Shown piece by piece: positions 44,281 to 53,497 of a stretch of 64,000 bases of DNA (positions within the stretch are counted from its first letter, which is position 1; every line of letters starts with the position of its first letter). The position numbers were made by a program, and so were the translations under genes. Below the pieces are notes generated by a model that was given only the letters and a program-made list of their open reading frames with translations, did no database searches and had not been told where the DNA came from. Source of the stretch: JAUYQR01 sp050632395 (GTDB lineage Bacteria > Pseudomonadota > Alphaproteobacteria > Rhodobacterales > Rhodobacteraceae); contig NZ_CP192600.1 in the NCBI RefSeq assembly GCF_050632395.1, forward strand, positions 372,001 through 436,000. The letters are read 5' to 3'.

Positions 44281-45650
44281 GGTGCGGCCCCCTCCGGCCT
44301 GGATGGCGGCGCAACGGCCGATGGCGGTCCATCGGCTTCGTCTGCACGGGCGCGGAAGGCGGCGAATTCGGGGTGCAGGGTCGGCTTGCCCTGCAGGATC
44401 CAGTCCTTGAGGAAGGCCGGCGCGAACAGCGCCTCCGACGCCACGCGCGACGCACCCACCAGCCCTGCCGAACTACCCATCTGCGACCGGATGATCCGCA
44501 GGTCGCGCGTCACCAGCGGATGCGACGCGCCATAGACCGCCTCGCGGATGCCTGCCAGCAGGTTGTCGTTGGTCTGCACCAGCGTGCCCGAAAGCACGAT
44601 CATCTCGGGGTTCAGAGCGTTGGCAAGCGTCGCCACCACCTGGCCGATCAGATGCCCCGATTTCGACAGGATCGCCGAAGCGGCCGGATCGCCGATCTGT
44701 GCAGCCTGCGACACTTCGATCGGGGTGATCTCGGCGCCGCGTCGCAAGAGATCGGCCAGCACCGGACTGCGCCCGTCTTCCGCTGACGCTCGCCCCTCAC
44801 GCTGGATCATGTCAGACCCTGCCATCATGTCCAGCGTGCCGGTCACGCCGTCCGACACAACCGGCAACGCGCCAATCAGCCCCGCTGCTCCTTGCGCGCC
44901 GCGGTAAAGCTGCCCCTCGCAGACGATTCCTGCCCCGATCCGCCGCCCGACCTTGACGAACAGCATAGACCGCAGGCCGTTTCCGGCCCCGGCGTGCAAC
45001 TCCCCCATCGTCATGGTTTCCACGCTGGAGCGGATCCACACCGGCACCCCGAACTGGCGGGTGAGGGTTTCGACCAGTGGAAAATCCTCCCACGCGGGCA
45101 GGACAGGGGGCGTGGCGGTCATGAAGGTGCCATCGCCGGTCGAAGGCACCGTTCCCGGTACTGACAGCGAAATGCCCCAGGGCGCGGTTGGGGTGGACTG
45201 ACGTTCAAGGCACCAGTTGAAAAGGGCCGACAGTCGCCCGGCAAGCTGCGCGGCGGGGGCGGTCAGGTCCGCGGCCTCGTGATGTTCAGTCATCAGGTTG
45301 CCCGAAAGGTCCGAGACACCGACCCCGATCGCAGTCTGGTCCAGTGTCGCCACCAGCACCAGCCCGCGCCGGGCCGAGAACCGCACAAGGCGCGGGGCGC
45401 GCCCGCCGGAGGCATGGCCAAGCTCGCTTTCATCGACGAGGCCGAGGTCGGACAGAAGTTGTAGCCGGTCCGCCACCACAGCGCGGCCCAACTCGCTTTC
45501 CCGCTCCAGCGCCTGCCGGGTGGTGGCGCGCTCGCTGCGGATCAGGTTGAGGATGTCCACCAGCGACGGAGCTGCCGTCTCGCTAGTGCGCGGGCGACCC
45601 TTGCCGCGCGCACGGGTCGATTCGGCGAGGACGGCAGAAGACGGCGGCAA
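44277..45650 (-). CDS. ROK-family transcriptional repressor
   Basis: About 457 residues. An N-terminal winged helix (SLVDILNLIRSERATTRQAL then ERESELGRAVVADRLQLLSD) is followed by the ROK sugar-binding domain (LVLVATLDQTAIGVGVSDLS; LFVKVGRRIGAGIVCEGQLY; LANALNPEMIVLSG). The usual CxCGxxGC zinc motif of ROK proteins is missing here (it reads GAQGAAGLIGALPVVSDGVT). The start is TTG 45650 with AAGGAG six bases upstream; the frame is open further upstream but without a start. It probably represses the divergent sugar operon. Confidence 0.87.
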   Translation of the reverse strand: MPPSSAVLAESTRARGKGRPRTSETAAPSLVDILNLIRSERATTRQALERESELGRAVVADRLQLLSDLGLVDESELGHASGGRAPRLVRFSARRGLVLVATLDQTAIGVGVSDLSGNLMTEHHEAADLTAPAAQLAGRLSALFNWCLERQSTPTAPWGISLSVPGTVPSTGDGTFMTATPPVLPAWEDFPLVETLTRQFGVPVWIRSSVETMTMGELHAGAGNGLRSMLFVKVGRRIGAGIVCEGQLYRGAQGAAGLIGALPVVSDGVTGTLDMMAGSDMIQREGRASAEDGRSPVLADLLRRGAEITPIEVSQAAQIGDPAASAILSKSGHLIGQVVATLANALNPEMIVLSGTLVQTNDNLLAGIREAVYGASHPLVTRDLRIIRSQMGSSAGLVGASRVASEALFAPAFLKDWILQGKPTLHPEFAAFRARADEADGPPSAVAPPSRPEGAAP

Positions 45651-45713
45651 ATACGGCTCCTTGTGTCGGCTACCACAGAGATAAAGGGCCGCCTTCCGCC
45701 GTTCAAGTAAATA

Positions 45714-45736
45714 CTTTTGCTGATAAACAGCAAAAG
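45714..45736. promoter_or_regulatory. Perfect inverted repeat, candidate ROK operator
   Basis: CTTTTGCTG - ATAAA - CAGCAAAAG: two exact 9-bp arms with a 5-base spacer. It sits 64 bp before the ROK start and 138 bp before the first gene of the sugar operon, in the divergent promoter region. TTGACC (from 45762) followed 17 bases later by TAATCC may be the plus-strand promoter. Confidence 0.65.
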
Positions 45737-45874
45737 AATGCTTACATAAGACGAAATATAGTTGACCTGAACTGTTTTCGGGCGTAATCCACTTCCACGG
45801 CCAGAGGAGGCTGCACAAAGGATCGGTCCAGCGGGAAAGAGTCACGCCGGACACGCGAACAGGGGGGATCACCG

Positions 45875-46696
45875 ATGGCTGCGTGGAAGCTGGCGTATCA
45901 CGCCAATTGCTGGGGCGCGCTTGGCGGCAATGCCGTGGGCGTCACCTCAATCACCCAGCTCAGCTATCGCACCTTCGGTGCGATGGACCGCGCGTTCGCC
46001 GACATCGCTGCCGCGGGCTATGAAGGGGTGGAGCTGTTCGATGGCAACCTGCTCGATGCAACCGCTGCCGAAATGCGTCGCCTTTTGGCGGATAACGGGC
46101 TGGCGCTGGTGGCCACCTATGCTGGCGGAAATTTCATCTTCGACGACATTCTGCCCGAGGAACTGGCCCGCGTAACCCGCGCCGCCGACCGAGCTGCCGA
46201 ACTGGGCGCACCGCATCTGGTGGTAGGGGGCGGAGCCAAGCGTTTCGACGGTGTGCGTGAGGTGGATTATCACAAGCTGGGCGGTGCGCTGGACCGGGTG
46301 AAGGCGATTGCCGATGCGCGCGGCCTGCGTGCGCACTACCACCCGCACCTGTCCACCATCGTCGAAGGCCCGGCCGAAGTCGCCAAGATCTTCGATCTGA
46401 CGGCAATCGATTTCTGCCCCGACACGGCCCACCTGGCCGCCGCCGGGGGCGACCCTGCGCAACTGATCCGCGATCACGCGGCGCGGATTTCCTATGTGCA
46501 CCTCAAGGGGTTCCAGAATGACCCCTTCGCCTTCACCCCACTCGACCGGGGCGATGTGCCGACCGGCCCCATCCTTCAGGCGATGCGGGACGTGGGCTTT
46601 GCGGGTTGGGTCTGCACCGAACTCGACAGCTGGGCCGACCCCGCCGAAGGGGCACGGATCAGCAAGGATTACCTGAACCGGGCTATGGCGGTCTGA
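45875..46696 (+). CDS. Sugar phosphate isomerase/epimerase-family protein
   Basis: A 273-residue TIM-barrel of the xylose isomerase-like (AP endonuclease 2) family. FADIAAAGYEGVELFDGNLL carries the first metal-ligand region (Glu). Further features are LGAPHLVVGGGAKRF, LRAHYHPHLSTIVEG (His), DFCPDTAHLAAAGGD (Asp, His) and HLKGFQND. Relatives include IolE, IolI and 3-keto-sugar hydratases or eliminases. It is the first gene of the sugar operon. Confidence 0.85.
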   Translation: MAAWKLAYHANCWGALGGNAVGVTSITQLSYRTFGAMDRAFADIAAAGYEGVELFDGNLLDATAAEMRRLLADNGLALVATYAGGNFIFDDILPEELARVTRAADRAAELGAPHLVVGGGAKRFDGVREVDYHKLGGALDRVKAIADARGLRAHYHPHLSTIVEGPAEVAKIFDLTAIDFCPDTAHLAAAGGDPAQLIRDHAARISYVHLKGFQNDPFAFTPLDRGDVPTGPILQAMRDVGFAGWVCTELDSWADPAEGARISKDYLNRAMAV

Positions 46697-46750
46697 ACCG
46701 CACGCCCTTTACCGGGGGTGACCCCATCTCTTCTCTGGGAGGAAGAAGTC

Positions 46751-47872
46751 ATGCTGAACAGACGTGCTCTCTTGGGCTCGGCCACCGCCTTTGCGCTGGT
46801 CCTTGGCCTGAATGTCCCGGCTTTTGCCGACCCCGACACCGCCCTTGCTGCGCTGCAGGAAACAGTGCTGTCCAAAGGCCCGAACGGCGAAGAGCCGACG
46901 GCGCCGTCGACGGTGGTCCTGAGCGATGAGGAATTGTCCAAGATCAAGGAGATGGGTGCTACGGCCGCCATCGTCATGCACTACGGCGGTAATGACTGGA
47001 GCCGCGCCCAAATCAACGGGCTGCAGACTCAGTTCGCCGCGATGGGGATCGAGGTGATCGCGGTCACCGACGCCGGGTTCAAGCCGGAAAAGCAGGTCAG
47101 CGACCTTGAAACCATCATGGCGCAATCGCCCGATATCATCGTGTCGATCCCAACCGATCCCACTGCCACCGCCGCCGCCTACCGCGCCGCGGCCGAGGCT
47201 GGGGCAAAGCTTGTGTTCATGGATAACGTGCCTACCGGGTTTGTGGCAGGAAAGGACTTCGTCTCGGTCGTCTCGGCTGACAACTACGGCAATGGCGTCG
47301 CCGCAGCGCATCTGATGGCTAAGGCTCTGGGGCCGGACGGCGGTGATATCGGCCTTGTCTTCCATGCCGCCGATTTCTTCGTGACCAAGCAGCGCTACGA
47401 CGCTTTCAAGGCTACGATCACGAGCGATTACCCCAACATCAAGATCGTGGCTGAACAGGGTATCGGCGGGCCTGACTTTTCCGGCGACGCCGAGAAGGCC
47501 GCAGGCGCGATGCTGACGTCCAACCCGTCGATCAAGGGGATCTGGGCGGTCTGGGATGTGCCCGCCGAGGGCGTCATTTCCGCCGCCCGAGCCGCGGGCC
47601 GCGATGATCTGATCATCACCACCGTGGACCTTGGGGAAAACGTGGCGATCAGCATGGCGCAGGGTGGCTTCATCAAGGGCCTTGGCGCGCAGCGTCCCTA
47701 TGATGCGGGCGTGGTCGAGGCCAAGCTGGCCGGCTATGCGCTTCTAGACAAGGAAGCACCTGCCTTTGTCGCGCTGCCGGCCCTGCCGGTGTCCCAGGAC
47801 AATCTTCTGGAAGCCTGGACGCAAGTCTACTCGACCGAAGCCACCGACAACATCAAGTCGATGATGCAGTGA
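46751..47872 (+). CDS. Sugar ABC transporter periplasmic binding protein
   Basis: A 373-residue ribose-type binding protein. The leader LNRRALLGSATAFALVLG ends at AFA-DPDT. The core has AAIVMHYGGNDWSRAQINGL, QSPDIIVSIPTDPTATAAAY, LVFMDNVPTGFVAGKDFVSV and IWAVWDVPAEGVISAARAAG, then TTVDLGENVAISMAQ. It belongs to the ABC system encoded two genes downstream. GGGAGG stands before ATG 46751. The sugar is unknown. Confidence 0.9.
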   Translation: MLNRRALLGSATAFALVLGLNVPAFADPDTALAALQETVLSKGPNGEEPTAPSTVVLSDEELSKIKEMGATAAIVMHYGGNDWSRAQINGLQTQFAAMGIEVIAVTDAGFKPEKQVSDLETIMAQSPDIIVSIPTDPTATAAAYRAAAEAGAKLVFMDNVPTGFVAGKDFVSVVSADNYGNGVAAAHLMAKALGPDGGDIGLVFHAADFFVTKQRYDAFKATITSDYPNIKIVAEQGIGGPDFSGDAEKAAGAMLTSNPSIKGIWAVWDVPAEGVISAARAAGRDDLIITTVDLGENVAISMAQGGFIKGLGAQRPYDAGVVEAKLAGYALLDKEAPAFVALPALPVSQDNLLEAWTQVYSTEATDNIKSMMQ

Positions 47873-47879
47873 CTCAGCG

Positions 47880-47902
47880 GCGCGGGGGCACTCCCCCCGC
47901 GC
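47880..47902 (+). other. Stem-loop after the binding-protein gene
   Basis: A 9-bp GC-only stem: GCGCGGGGG (47880-47888) with CCCCCGCGC (47894-47902) and a 5-base loop, with no T-run. Such intercistronic hairpins commonly protect the binding-protein mRNA and lower expression of downstream transporter genes. That role is inferred. Confidence 0.6.
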
Positions 47903-47971
47903 GCAACCCTGCGCCTTCCGGGGCCTTTTCCGCCCCGACCAAAGGCCCACCCATAGCCCCGGAGACCGAAA

Positions 47972-49138
47972 ATGACCAAAGTGATGAACGTTGCCATGAT
48001 CGGTGGCGGGTTCATGGGCAAGGCACATGCCATGGCCTATGCGTCGATGCCGATGTTCTTCTGGCCCGCCCCGGCCATTCCGCACCGCAAGGTGGTTGTC
48101 GATATCACCGACGGGGCCGCGGAAGAAGCCCGCCACCGTTTCGGCTTCGACGAGGCCAGCAGCGACTGGCGCGCCGTGGTGAACCGCCCCGATATCGATG
48201 TGGTCGATATCTGCACACCCAACAACGTCCATGCCGAGATTGCCATTGCGGCGGCCAAGGCAGGCAAGCACATCATCTGTGAAAAGCCACTCGCCCGGAC
48301 CGTGGAAGAGGCCCGCGCGATGACCGAAGCAGCGAAGGCCGCAGGCATCATCCACATGGTCGCCTTCAACTACCGTCGCACCCCTGCCGTGGCACTGGCG
48401 AAGAAATTCATCGACGAAGGCCGCATCGGCCGTATCCTGAACTTCCGTGGCACCTACCTGCAGGATTGGTCGGCCGATGAAAATGGCCCGCTGTCGTGGC
48501 GCTTTCAGAAAAAGATCGCCGGGTCTGGCGCGGTGGGCGATATCGGCACGCATGTCGTCGATCTGGCGCATTACCTTGTCGGCCCCATCGCCGAGGTGAT
48601 CGCGATGACCCATACCTACGTGAATACACGCCCGATCCAGCAAGGCGGCGTCGACAAGCTGGGTGCGTCAGTGAAATCCGCCGAGGTCGAACGTGCCCCG
48701 GTGGATGTGGATGATGAGGTGATCTCAATGCTGCGGTTCGCCGGTGGTGCAGTCGGAAGCCTTGAGGCCACGCGGAATGCCTGGGGCCGCAACAACTTCA
48801 TCACGCTGGAAATTCACGGCACCAAGGGCTCGATCCATTTCAACTATGAACGCCGCGACGAGTTGCAGGTGATGTTCGCCGACGATCCGGCGGATGCACG
48901 CGGATTCCGCACGATCTACACTGGTCCGGCGCATCCCTACGGCGGCGGACTGTGGCCGATCCCGGGCCTTGGCATCGGCTATTCAGAGACGAAGATCGTG
49001 GAATGCTTCGACTTCTTCAGCGCGATAGCATCGGGCAAGCAACCCAGCCCTAATTTCGCGGACGGATTGCAGACCGAGTTGGTGGCGGATGCGATGCTGC
49101 GGTCTGGCGAAAGCGGCAAGTGGGAAACGGTCGGATGA
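47972..49138 (+). CDS. Gfo/Idh/MocA-family dehydrogenase (first)
   Basis: A 388-residue NAD(P)-dependent sugar or cyclitol dehydrogenase. MNVAMIGGGFMGKAHAMAYA is the dinucleotide site, IICEKPLARTVEEARAM the conserved EKP segment, and GAVGDIGTHVVDLAHYLVG has the catalytic Asp-His. It oxidises or reduces a sugar that enters through the ABC system. It lies between the binding-protein and ATPase genes; its stop overlaps the ATPase start. Confidence 0.9.
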   Translation: MTKVMNVAMIGGGFMGKAHAMAYASMPMFFWPAPAIPHRKVVVDITDGAAEEARHRFGFDEASSDWRAVVNRPDIDVVDICTPNNVHAEIAIAAAKAGKHIICEKPLARTVEEARAMTEAAKAAGIIHMVAFNYRRTPAVALAKKFIDEGRIGRILNFRGTYLQDWSADENGPLSWRFQKKIAGSGAVGDIGTHVVDLAHYLVGPIAEVIAMTHTYVNTRPIQQGGVDKLGASVKSAEVERAPVDVDDEVISMLRFAGGAVGSLEATRNAWGRNNFITLEIHGTKGSIHFNYERRDELQVMFADDPADARGFRTIYTGPAHPYGGGLWPIPGLGIGYSETKIVECFDFFSAIASGKQPSPNFADGLQTELVADAMLRSGESGKWETVG

Positions 49139-50724
49139 CCGCTCCGGCCCCGATAGCCCATGACTCTGTTCCCGCCGTTCGTATGACGGGGATTTCCAAA
49201 TCTTTCGGCGGCGTGCGCGCCTTGGACAATGTCGATCTGGAGGTTCTGCCGGGCGAGGTTCATGCATTGCTCGGCGGCAACGGGGCCGGGAAATCGACTA
49301 TTCTCAAGGTGCTGAACGGGGTGCATGTCCCCGACGAAGGCACGGTCGAGGTGGCAGGCCAAAAGCTTGCCGCCGCCACCCCGGAAGCGGCGCGTGCCGC
49401 CGGCGTGGCGATGAACTTTCAGGAAATGTCACTGATCCCCACCCTGACCGTGGCGCAGAACGTATTTCTGACGCGCGAGGCCAGAGATGCACGCGGCCTG
49501 ATCGACGACGAAGACTCCATCCATCGCGCGGAGGCGATCTTCAAGATGCTGGAGGTCGATGTGAACCCGCGCGCTCTGGTGGGTGATCTGGGGGCGGGGC
49601 AAAAGCAGTTGACCGAGATTGCTAAAGCTATCAGCCAGGACGCGCGCGTTCTGATCCTGGATGAACCCTCAACCGCGCTGGCGGTATCGGATGTGGAGCG
49701 GCTGTTCGTGTTTCTGCGCAAGCTGAAGGCGAAGGGCGTGGCGATCATCTATGTCAGCCACAGGATGGACGAAATCGCCCGTATCGCCGATCGCGCCACG
49801 ATCCTGCGCGATGGTCGGCATGTGATCACCGCGCCGATGGCGGACCTGCCGATCGATACGATGATCGAACATATCGTGGGCAAACGGTCCAAGGGGCTTG
49901 CCGATGTGGTGCGTGGAGGCGTGGCCCGGGGCGAGGCGCTGTTGGAATTGAGGAATGTCACCGGCCCGCACAAGCCCGACAACGTCAGCTTTACCTTGCA
50001 CCGGGGTGAAGTGCTGGGGTTGGCGGGTCTTTTGGGCTCGGGACGTTCGGCGCTGGCGCGGGTCATTGCGGGGATCGAGCCAGCGGTGGCGGGCGAAATC
50101 CGCATCAAGGGGCGCCCAGTGCAGCTGCGCCGCCCGGCGGATGCGATTGCCGAGGGTGTGGCGCTGGTGCCCGAAGCCCGTGCGACCCAAGGTATCATCC
50201 CGGCGCATAGCGTTGCCGAGAACATGGTGATGGCCGTCTTGGGCCGGATCACCAAAGGTGGCCTCGTGGACCGCACCCGCGCTCGCGAGATCACCGATGA
50301 GATGATCCAGCGGCTATCGGTCAAGACGGCCAGTCGGGATCATGCAGTCTCTACCCTATCAGGCGGCAATCAGCAAAAAGTAGTGATCGGGAAATGGCTG
50401 GCGACCGACCCTGACATCCTGATCCTTGATGAACCCACTGCTGGCATCGACATCGGGTCCAAGTCCGAGATCATCCGGTTGGTGCGAGACCTCGCTACGG
50501 CGGGCAAGGGAGTGCTCGTCATTTCCTCCGAACTCTCGGAACTGCTGACCGCCTGCGACCGGATCTTGGTCATGGCCGATGGCCGCGCGCATCAAATGAT
50601 GGACCGCTCGGAGCTTGACGACCCGGCCGAGACCAACCCGGAACACGCACTGCAAGCCGCCGAGCGCCGCCTGCAGATCGAAATCCAGAAAGCCCTGACA
50701 GCGAAGGAGGCTACCAATGGCTAA
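49135..50724 (+). CDS. Sugar ABC transporter ATPase with two nucleotide-binding domains
   Basis: A 529-residue RbsA/MglA-type ATPase. First domain: Walker A LLGGNGAGKSTILKVLNGVH, signature LGAGQKQLTEIAKA, Walker B VLILDEPSTAL. Second domain: degenerate Walker A LGSGRSALARVIAG, signature STLSGGNQQKVVIGKWLATD and Walker B ILILDEPTAGIDIG. The start overlaps the previous stop (ATGA), and the permease gene overlaps its end by eight bases. It powers import together with the binding protein and permease. Confidence 0.93.
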   Translation: MTAPAPIAHDSVPAVRMTGISKSFGGVRALDNVDLEVLPGEVHALLGGNGAGKSTILKVLNGVHVPDEGTVEVAGQKLAAATPEAARAAGVAMNFQEMSLIPTLTVAQNVFLTREARDARGLIDDEDSIHRAEAIFKMLEVDVNPRALVGDLGAGQKQLTEIAKAISQDARVLILDEPSTALAVSDVERLFVFLRKLKAKGVAIIYVSHRMDEIARIADRATILRDGRHVITAPMADLPIDTMIEHIVGKRSKGLADVVRGGVARGEALLELRNVTGPHKPDNVSFTLHRGEVLGLAGLLGSGRSALARVIAGIEPAVAGEIRIKGRPVQLRRPADAIAEGVALVPEARATQGIIPAHSVAENMVMAVLGRITKGGLVDRTRAREITDEMIQRLSVKTASRDHAVSTLSGGNQQKVVIGKWLATDPDILILDEPTAGIDIGSKSEIIRLVRDLATAGKGVLVISSELSELLTACDRILVMADGRAHQMMDRSELDDPAETNPEHALQAAERRLQIEIQKALTAKEATNG

Positions 50725-51670
50725 GTCGATAACGGCCCCCAGCGGGGTATTCTTTGCGAACTGGCGGCAGAACATCATTTATATCGGCTTTGTTGCGATC
50801 TTCGTGATTTTCGCGCTGACGCTGAACGACAAGGGGTTCCTGAACCCCAACAACCTGCTGAACATCGTGAGGCAGACCGCCATGATTGCCGTCATGGCCA
50901 TCGCTATGACTTTTGTGCTGTCGGCTGGCGAGATCGACCTATCGGTGGGCGCTGTGGCGGGGCTGACGACGGTGACCGTCGCAATGGCAATCGCCGTGGC
51001 GGGCCCTCTGGGTGGGGTTGCAGCTGGCCTGGCAACTGGTCTTGCTGTTGGCTTTTTTAATGGCTGGCTGACAACGCGGATCGGTATTCCGTCCTTTCTG
51101 ACCACGCTGGCCATGATGGGCATCGCCAAAGGCATTGCGATGTGGATTTCCGACACCGCCGCAGTGCCGATCCTGTCGCCAAGCTATTCATGGGTGTTCG
51201 GTGGCGGGTCGGTCGGGCCGATTCCGGTGCTTCTGTTCTGGATCGCGGTTCTCGGAGGGGTCGGTCATATCGTCCTGCGTCGGTCCGGCTTTGGCCGCCG
51301 TGTGCTGGCCACGGGCGGTGGCGAGACGGCGGCTCGCTATTCCGGCATCGACACGGCCAACATCAAGATGAAGGTGCTGGTCCTGTCCTCCTGCGCCGCA
51401 GCCCTGGCCGGGATGCTCTATGCCGGACGCCTGCAATCGGGCCGCTTCCAGCTGGGCGAGGGGGACGAGTTGTCAGTCATCGCGGCGGCGGTTTTGGGCG
51501 GCACCAGCCTCTTTGGCGGAAAGGGCACAGTCATCGGCACCATCGTCGGCGCGATGATGATCGGCCTCATTAACAATGGCCTGATCCTGTTCGGGCTGGA
51601 GTTCAGCCAGCAACTGATCGCGCGCGGTGGGATCATCATCCTTGCCGTCGCCCTCAGCCAGAAGCGGTGA
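50717..51670 (+). CDS. Sugar ABC transporter permease
   Basis: A 317-residue RbsC-like permease with about ten helices (IIYIGFVAIFVIFALTLNDK; TAMIAVMAIAMTFVLSAGEI; LSVGAVAGLTTVTVAMAIAV). The family signature GEIDLSVGAVAGL and the EAA-like loop GGGETAARYSGIDTANIKMK are visible. The single permease gene would form a homodimer with the two-domain ATPase. Confidence 0.92.
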   Translation: MAKSITAPSGVFFANWRQNIIYIGFVAIFVIFALTLNDKGFLNPNNLLNIVRQTAMIAVMAIAMTFVLSAGEIDLSVGAVAGLTTVTVAMAIAVAGPLGGVAAGLATGLAVGFFNGWLTTRIGIPSFLTTLAMMGIAKGIAMWISDTAAVPILSPSYSWVFGGGSVGPIPVLLFWIAVLGGVGHIVLRRSGFGRRVLATGGGETAARYSGIDTANIKMKVLVLSSCAAALAGMLYAGRLQSGRFQLGEGDELSVIAAAVLGGTSLFGGKGTVIGTIVGAMMIGLINNGLILFGLEFSQQLIARGGIIILAVALSQKR

Positions 51671-51674
51671 CGCC

Positions 51675-51986
51675 ATGGCACATGTGACCATCATTGGCAC
51701 CGTCACCGCCAAGCCGGAAAGTCGCGACGAGTTGTTGGGGCTGCTGGCCGCGCAGGTGGCCCCCACGCGGGCCGAGCCGGGCTGCCTCAACTACGACTTC
51801 CACGTCGATGCGGGTGATCCGTGCTGCTTCGTGTTCTATGAAAACTGGCGCACGCAAGCGGATCTGGATGCGCATCTGGCCATGCCCCATCTTGCACCGC
51901 TGTTTTCCCAGCTTGATCGACTGCTCGCCCGGCCGGTCGATATCCGCCACCTGACGATGCTGTCGAACATGGCCGGTCAGCCATGA
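51675..51986 (+). CDS. Antibiotic-biosynthesis-monooxygenase-like small protein
   Basis: A 103-residue ABM-fold dimer subunit: HVTIIGTVTAKPESRDELLG, then RAEPGCLNYDFHVDAGDPCC and FVFYENWRTQADLDAHLAMP. YgiN/quinol-monooxygenase relatives act on quinones, and others occur beside sugar dehydrogenases without a known role. It lies four bases after the permease stop, so it is in the same operon. Confidence 0.82.
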   Translation: MAHVTIIGTVTAKPESRDELLGLLAAQVAPTRAEPGCLNYDFHVDAGDPCCFVFYENWRTQADLDAHLAMPHLAPLFSQLDRLLARPVDIRHLTMLSNMAGQP

Positions 51987-52032
51987 CATCGCCCGCGGAG
52001 CAGGCTGGACCCTGCGCGACAGGTATCGCGCC

Positions 52033-53157
52033 ATGCGTCTGAAACTTGGCATGGTGGGCGGGGGCACGGGCGCGTTCATTGGTGGCGTGCACCGCATCGC
52101 GGCCCGTCTGGACGGCCATTGGGACTTGGTCGCGGGGGCGTTTTCGTCAGACCCCGAACGGGCGGCGCAGTCGGCAGCAGAGCTTGGGGTCGCGGCAGAG
52201 CGCAGCTATGACAGCTGGGCCGCGATGGCAAAAGCCGAGGCGGCACGGCCCGACGGTATTGATGCCGTGGCAATCGTGACGCCCAACCACCTACACGCTC
52301 CGGTCGCCACGGCCTTCCTGCGCGCCGGGATTCCGGTAATCTGCGACAAGCCACTCGCCACTACCGTCAAAGACGCCGAGGCACTGGTGCGGCTGGTGTC
52401 CGAAACCGGCCTCCCCTTCATTCTGACCCAGACCTACACCGGCTACCCGATGGTCCGCGAGGCGCGCGCTCTGGTCGCGGTGGGCCAAATCGGGCGTGTG
52501 CGCCATGTGCAGGTTGAGTATCTGCAGGACTGGCTGGCCGAACCGATTGAGCACGGGGGCCAGAAGCAGGCCGCCTGGCGCACCGACCCGGCGCAGTCCG
52601 GTGAGGGCGGGTGCATCGCCGATATCGGCACCCATGCCTTCAACCTTGCCACTTTCGTGACCGGCCTTGTGCCGCAGGCCCTGCTGGCCGATCTGTCGGC
52701 CTTCGGGCGCGCTCGGGCGCTGGATGACAACGCGGCCATCCTGCTGCGGTTCGAAGGCGGGGCAAAGGGCATGATCTGGGCAAGTCAGGTCGCTCCCGGA
52801 ACGAAGAATGCCTTGCGCCTGCGGGTGGTCGGCGAGACCGGCGGCCTTCTGTGGGAGCAGGAACGCCCCGACGATCTGGAGTATACGCCCGTCGGCCAGT
52901 CAACACAGACACTACGGCGTGGCAGCGAGGGGTTGGCCACACCCTCCCGCCTGCCAGCAGGTCACCCAGAGGGCTATCTTGAGGCTTTTGCCACACTATA
53001 CGGCGAGGCTGCTGGAACACTCCGCCGCTTTCGCGACGAGACCGGTCCAGACAGGGAATCGGTCGTGCCAACAGTATCCGATGGGCTGATCGGCATGCGC
53101 TTCATCGCTGCCGGCGTTCGGTCGCACCAAGGTGGCGGAGTTTGGGTCGACCTTTGA
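52033..53157 (+). CDS. Gfo/Idh/MocA-family dehydrogenase (second)
   Basis: A 374-residue enzyme: LGMVGGGTGAFIGGVHRIAA (dinucleotide site), IPVICDKPLATTVKDAEALV (D replaces E in EKP) and CIADIGTHAFNLATFVTG (catalytic Asp-His). It is clearly distinct from the first dehydrogenase. Two such enzymes in one operon suggest an oxidation at one step and a reduction or second oxidation later. It is the last recognisable gene of the sugar operon. Confidence 0.9.
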   Translation: MRLKLGMVGGGTGAFIGGVHRIAARLDGHWDLVAGAFSSDPERAAQSAAELGVAAERSYDSWAAMAKAEAARPDGIDAVAIVTPNHLHAPVATAFLRAGIPVICDKPLATTVKDAEALVRLVSETGLPFILTQTYTGYPMVREARALVAVGQIGRVRHVQVEYLQDWLAEPIEHGGQKQAAWRTDPAQSGEGGCIADIGTHAFNLATFVTGLVPQALLADLSAFGRARALDDNAAILLRFEGGAKGMIWASQVAPGTKNALRLRVVGETGGLLWEQERPDDLEYTPVGQSTQTLRRGSEGLATPSRLPAGHPEGYLEAFATLYGEAAGTLRRFRDETGPDRESVVPTVSDGLIGMRFIAAGVRSHQGGGVWVDL

Positions 53158-53348
53158 TGTCCAAAAGTGCTGACAGGACGTCGGCATTCATAGGCCCAAT
53201 CGCCTGCCCCGCGTCAGCAAGGAATGGTCCGAGGATCATGTCCTGAACAGCCTTCTCCTTCACGCAACGTGTATTGTCCGCCCCTTTGGGACGAAAGGCG
53301 GCTTCCTTCCGATCCTTGAGCAGTGAAAGCCGTCTCGGAAAGTCTCCG
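53158..53348. other. Possible gene scrap on the minus strand
   Basis: A minus-strand frame from about 53320 down reads KAVQDMILGPFLADAGQAIG then PMNADVLSALLDIKGRPKLR, which looks like real protein sequence, but there is no start and no known family. It may be the tail of a lost gene. The direct repeat starts at about 53349. Confidence 0.3.
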
Positions 53349-53497
53349 TTCCGCCCTTCGTAACGGCCTTCAAACATTCGTAATCAGGAACACTCTGCGT
53401 CCAAACCTGAACGCCACCCAGCCCCCACGATCTCCCCATCAGCCGATCGCTATAATTGAGTTGCAGCGAACAGCGCTGCGATTTCATGGAGAGCGAT

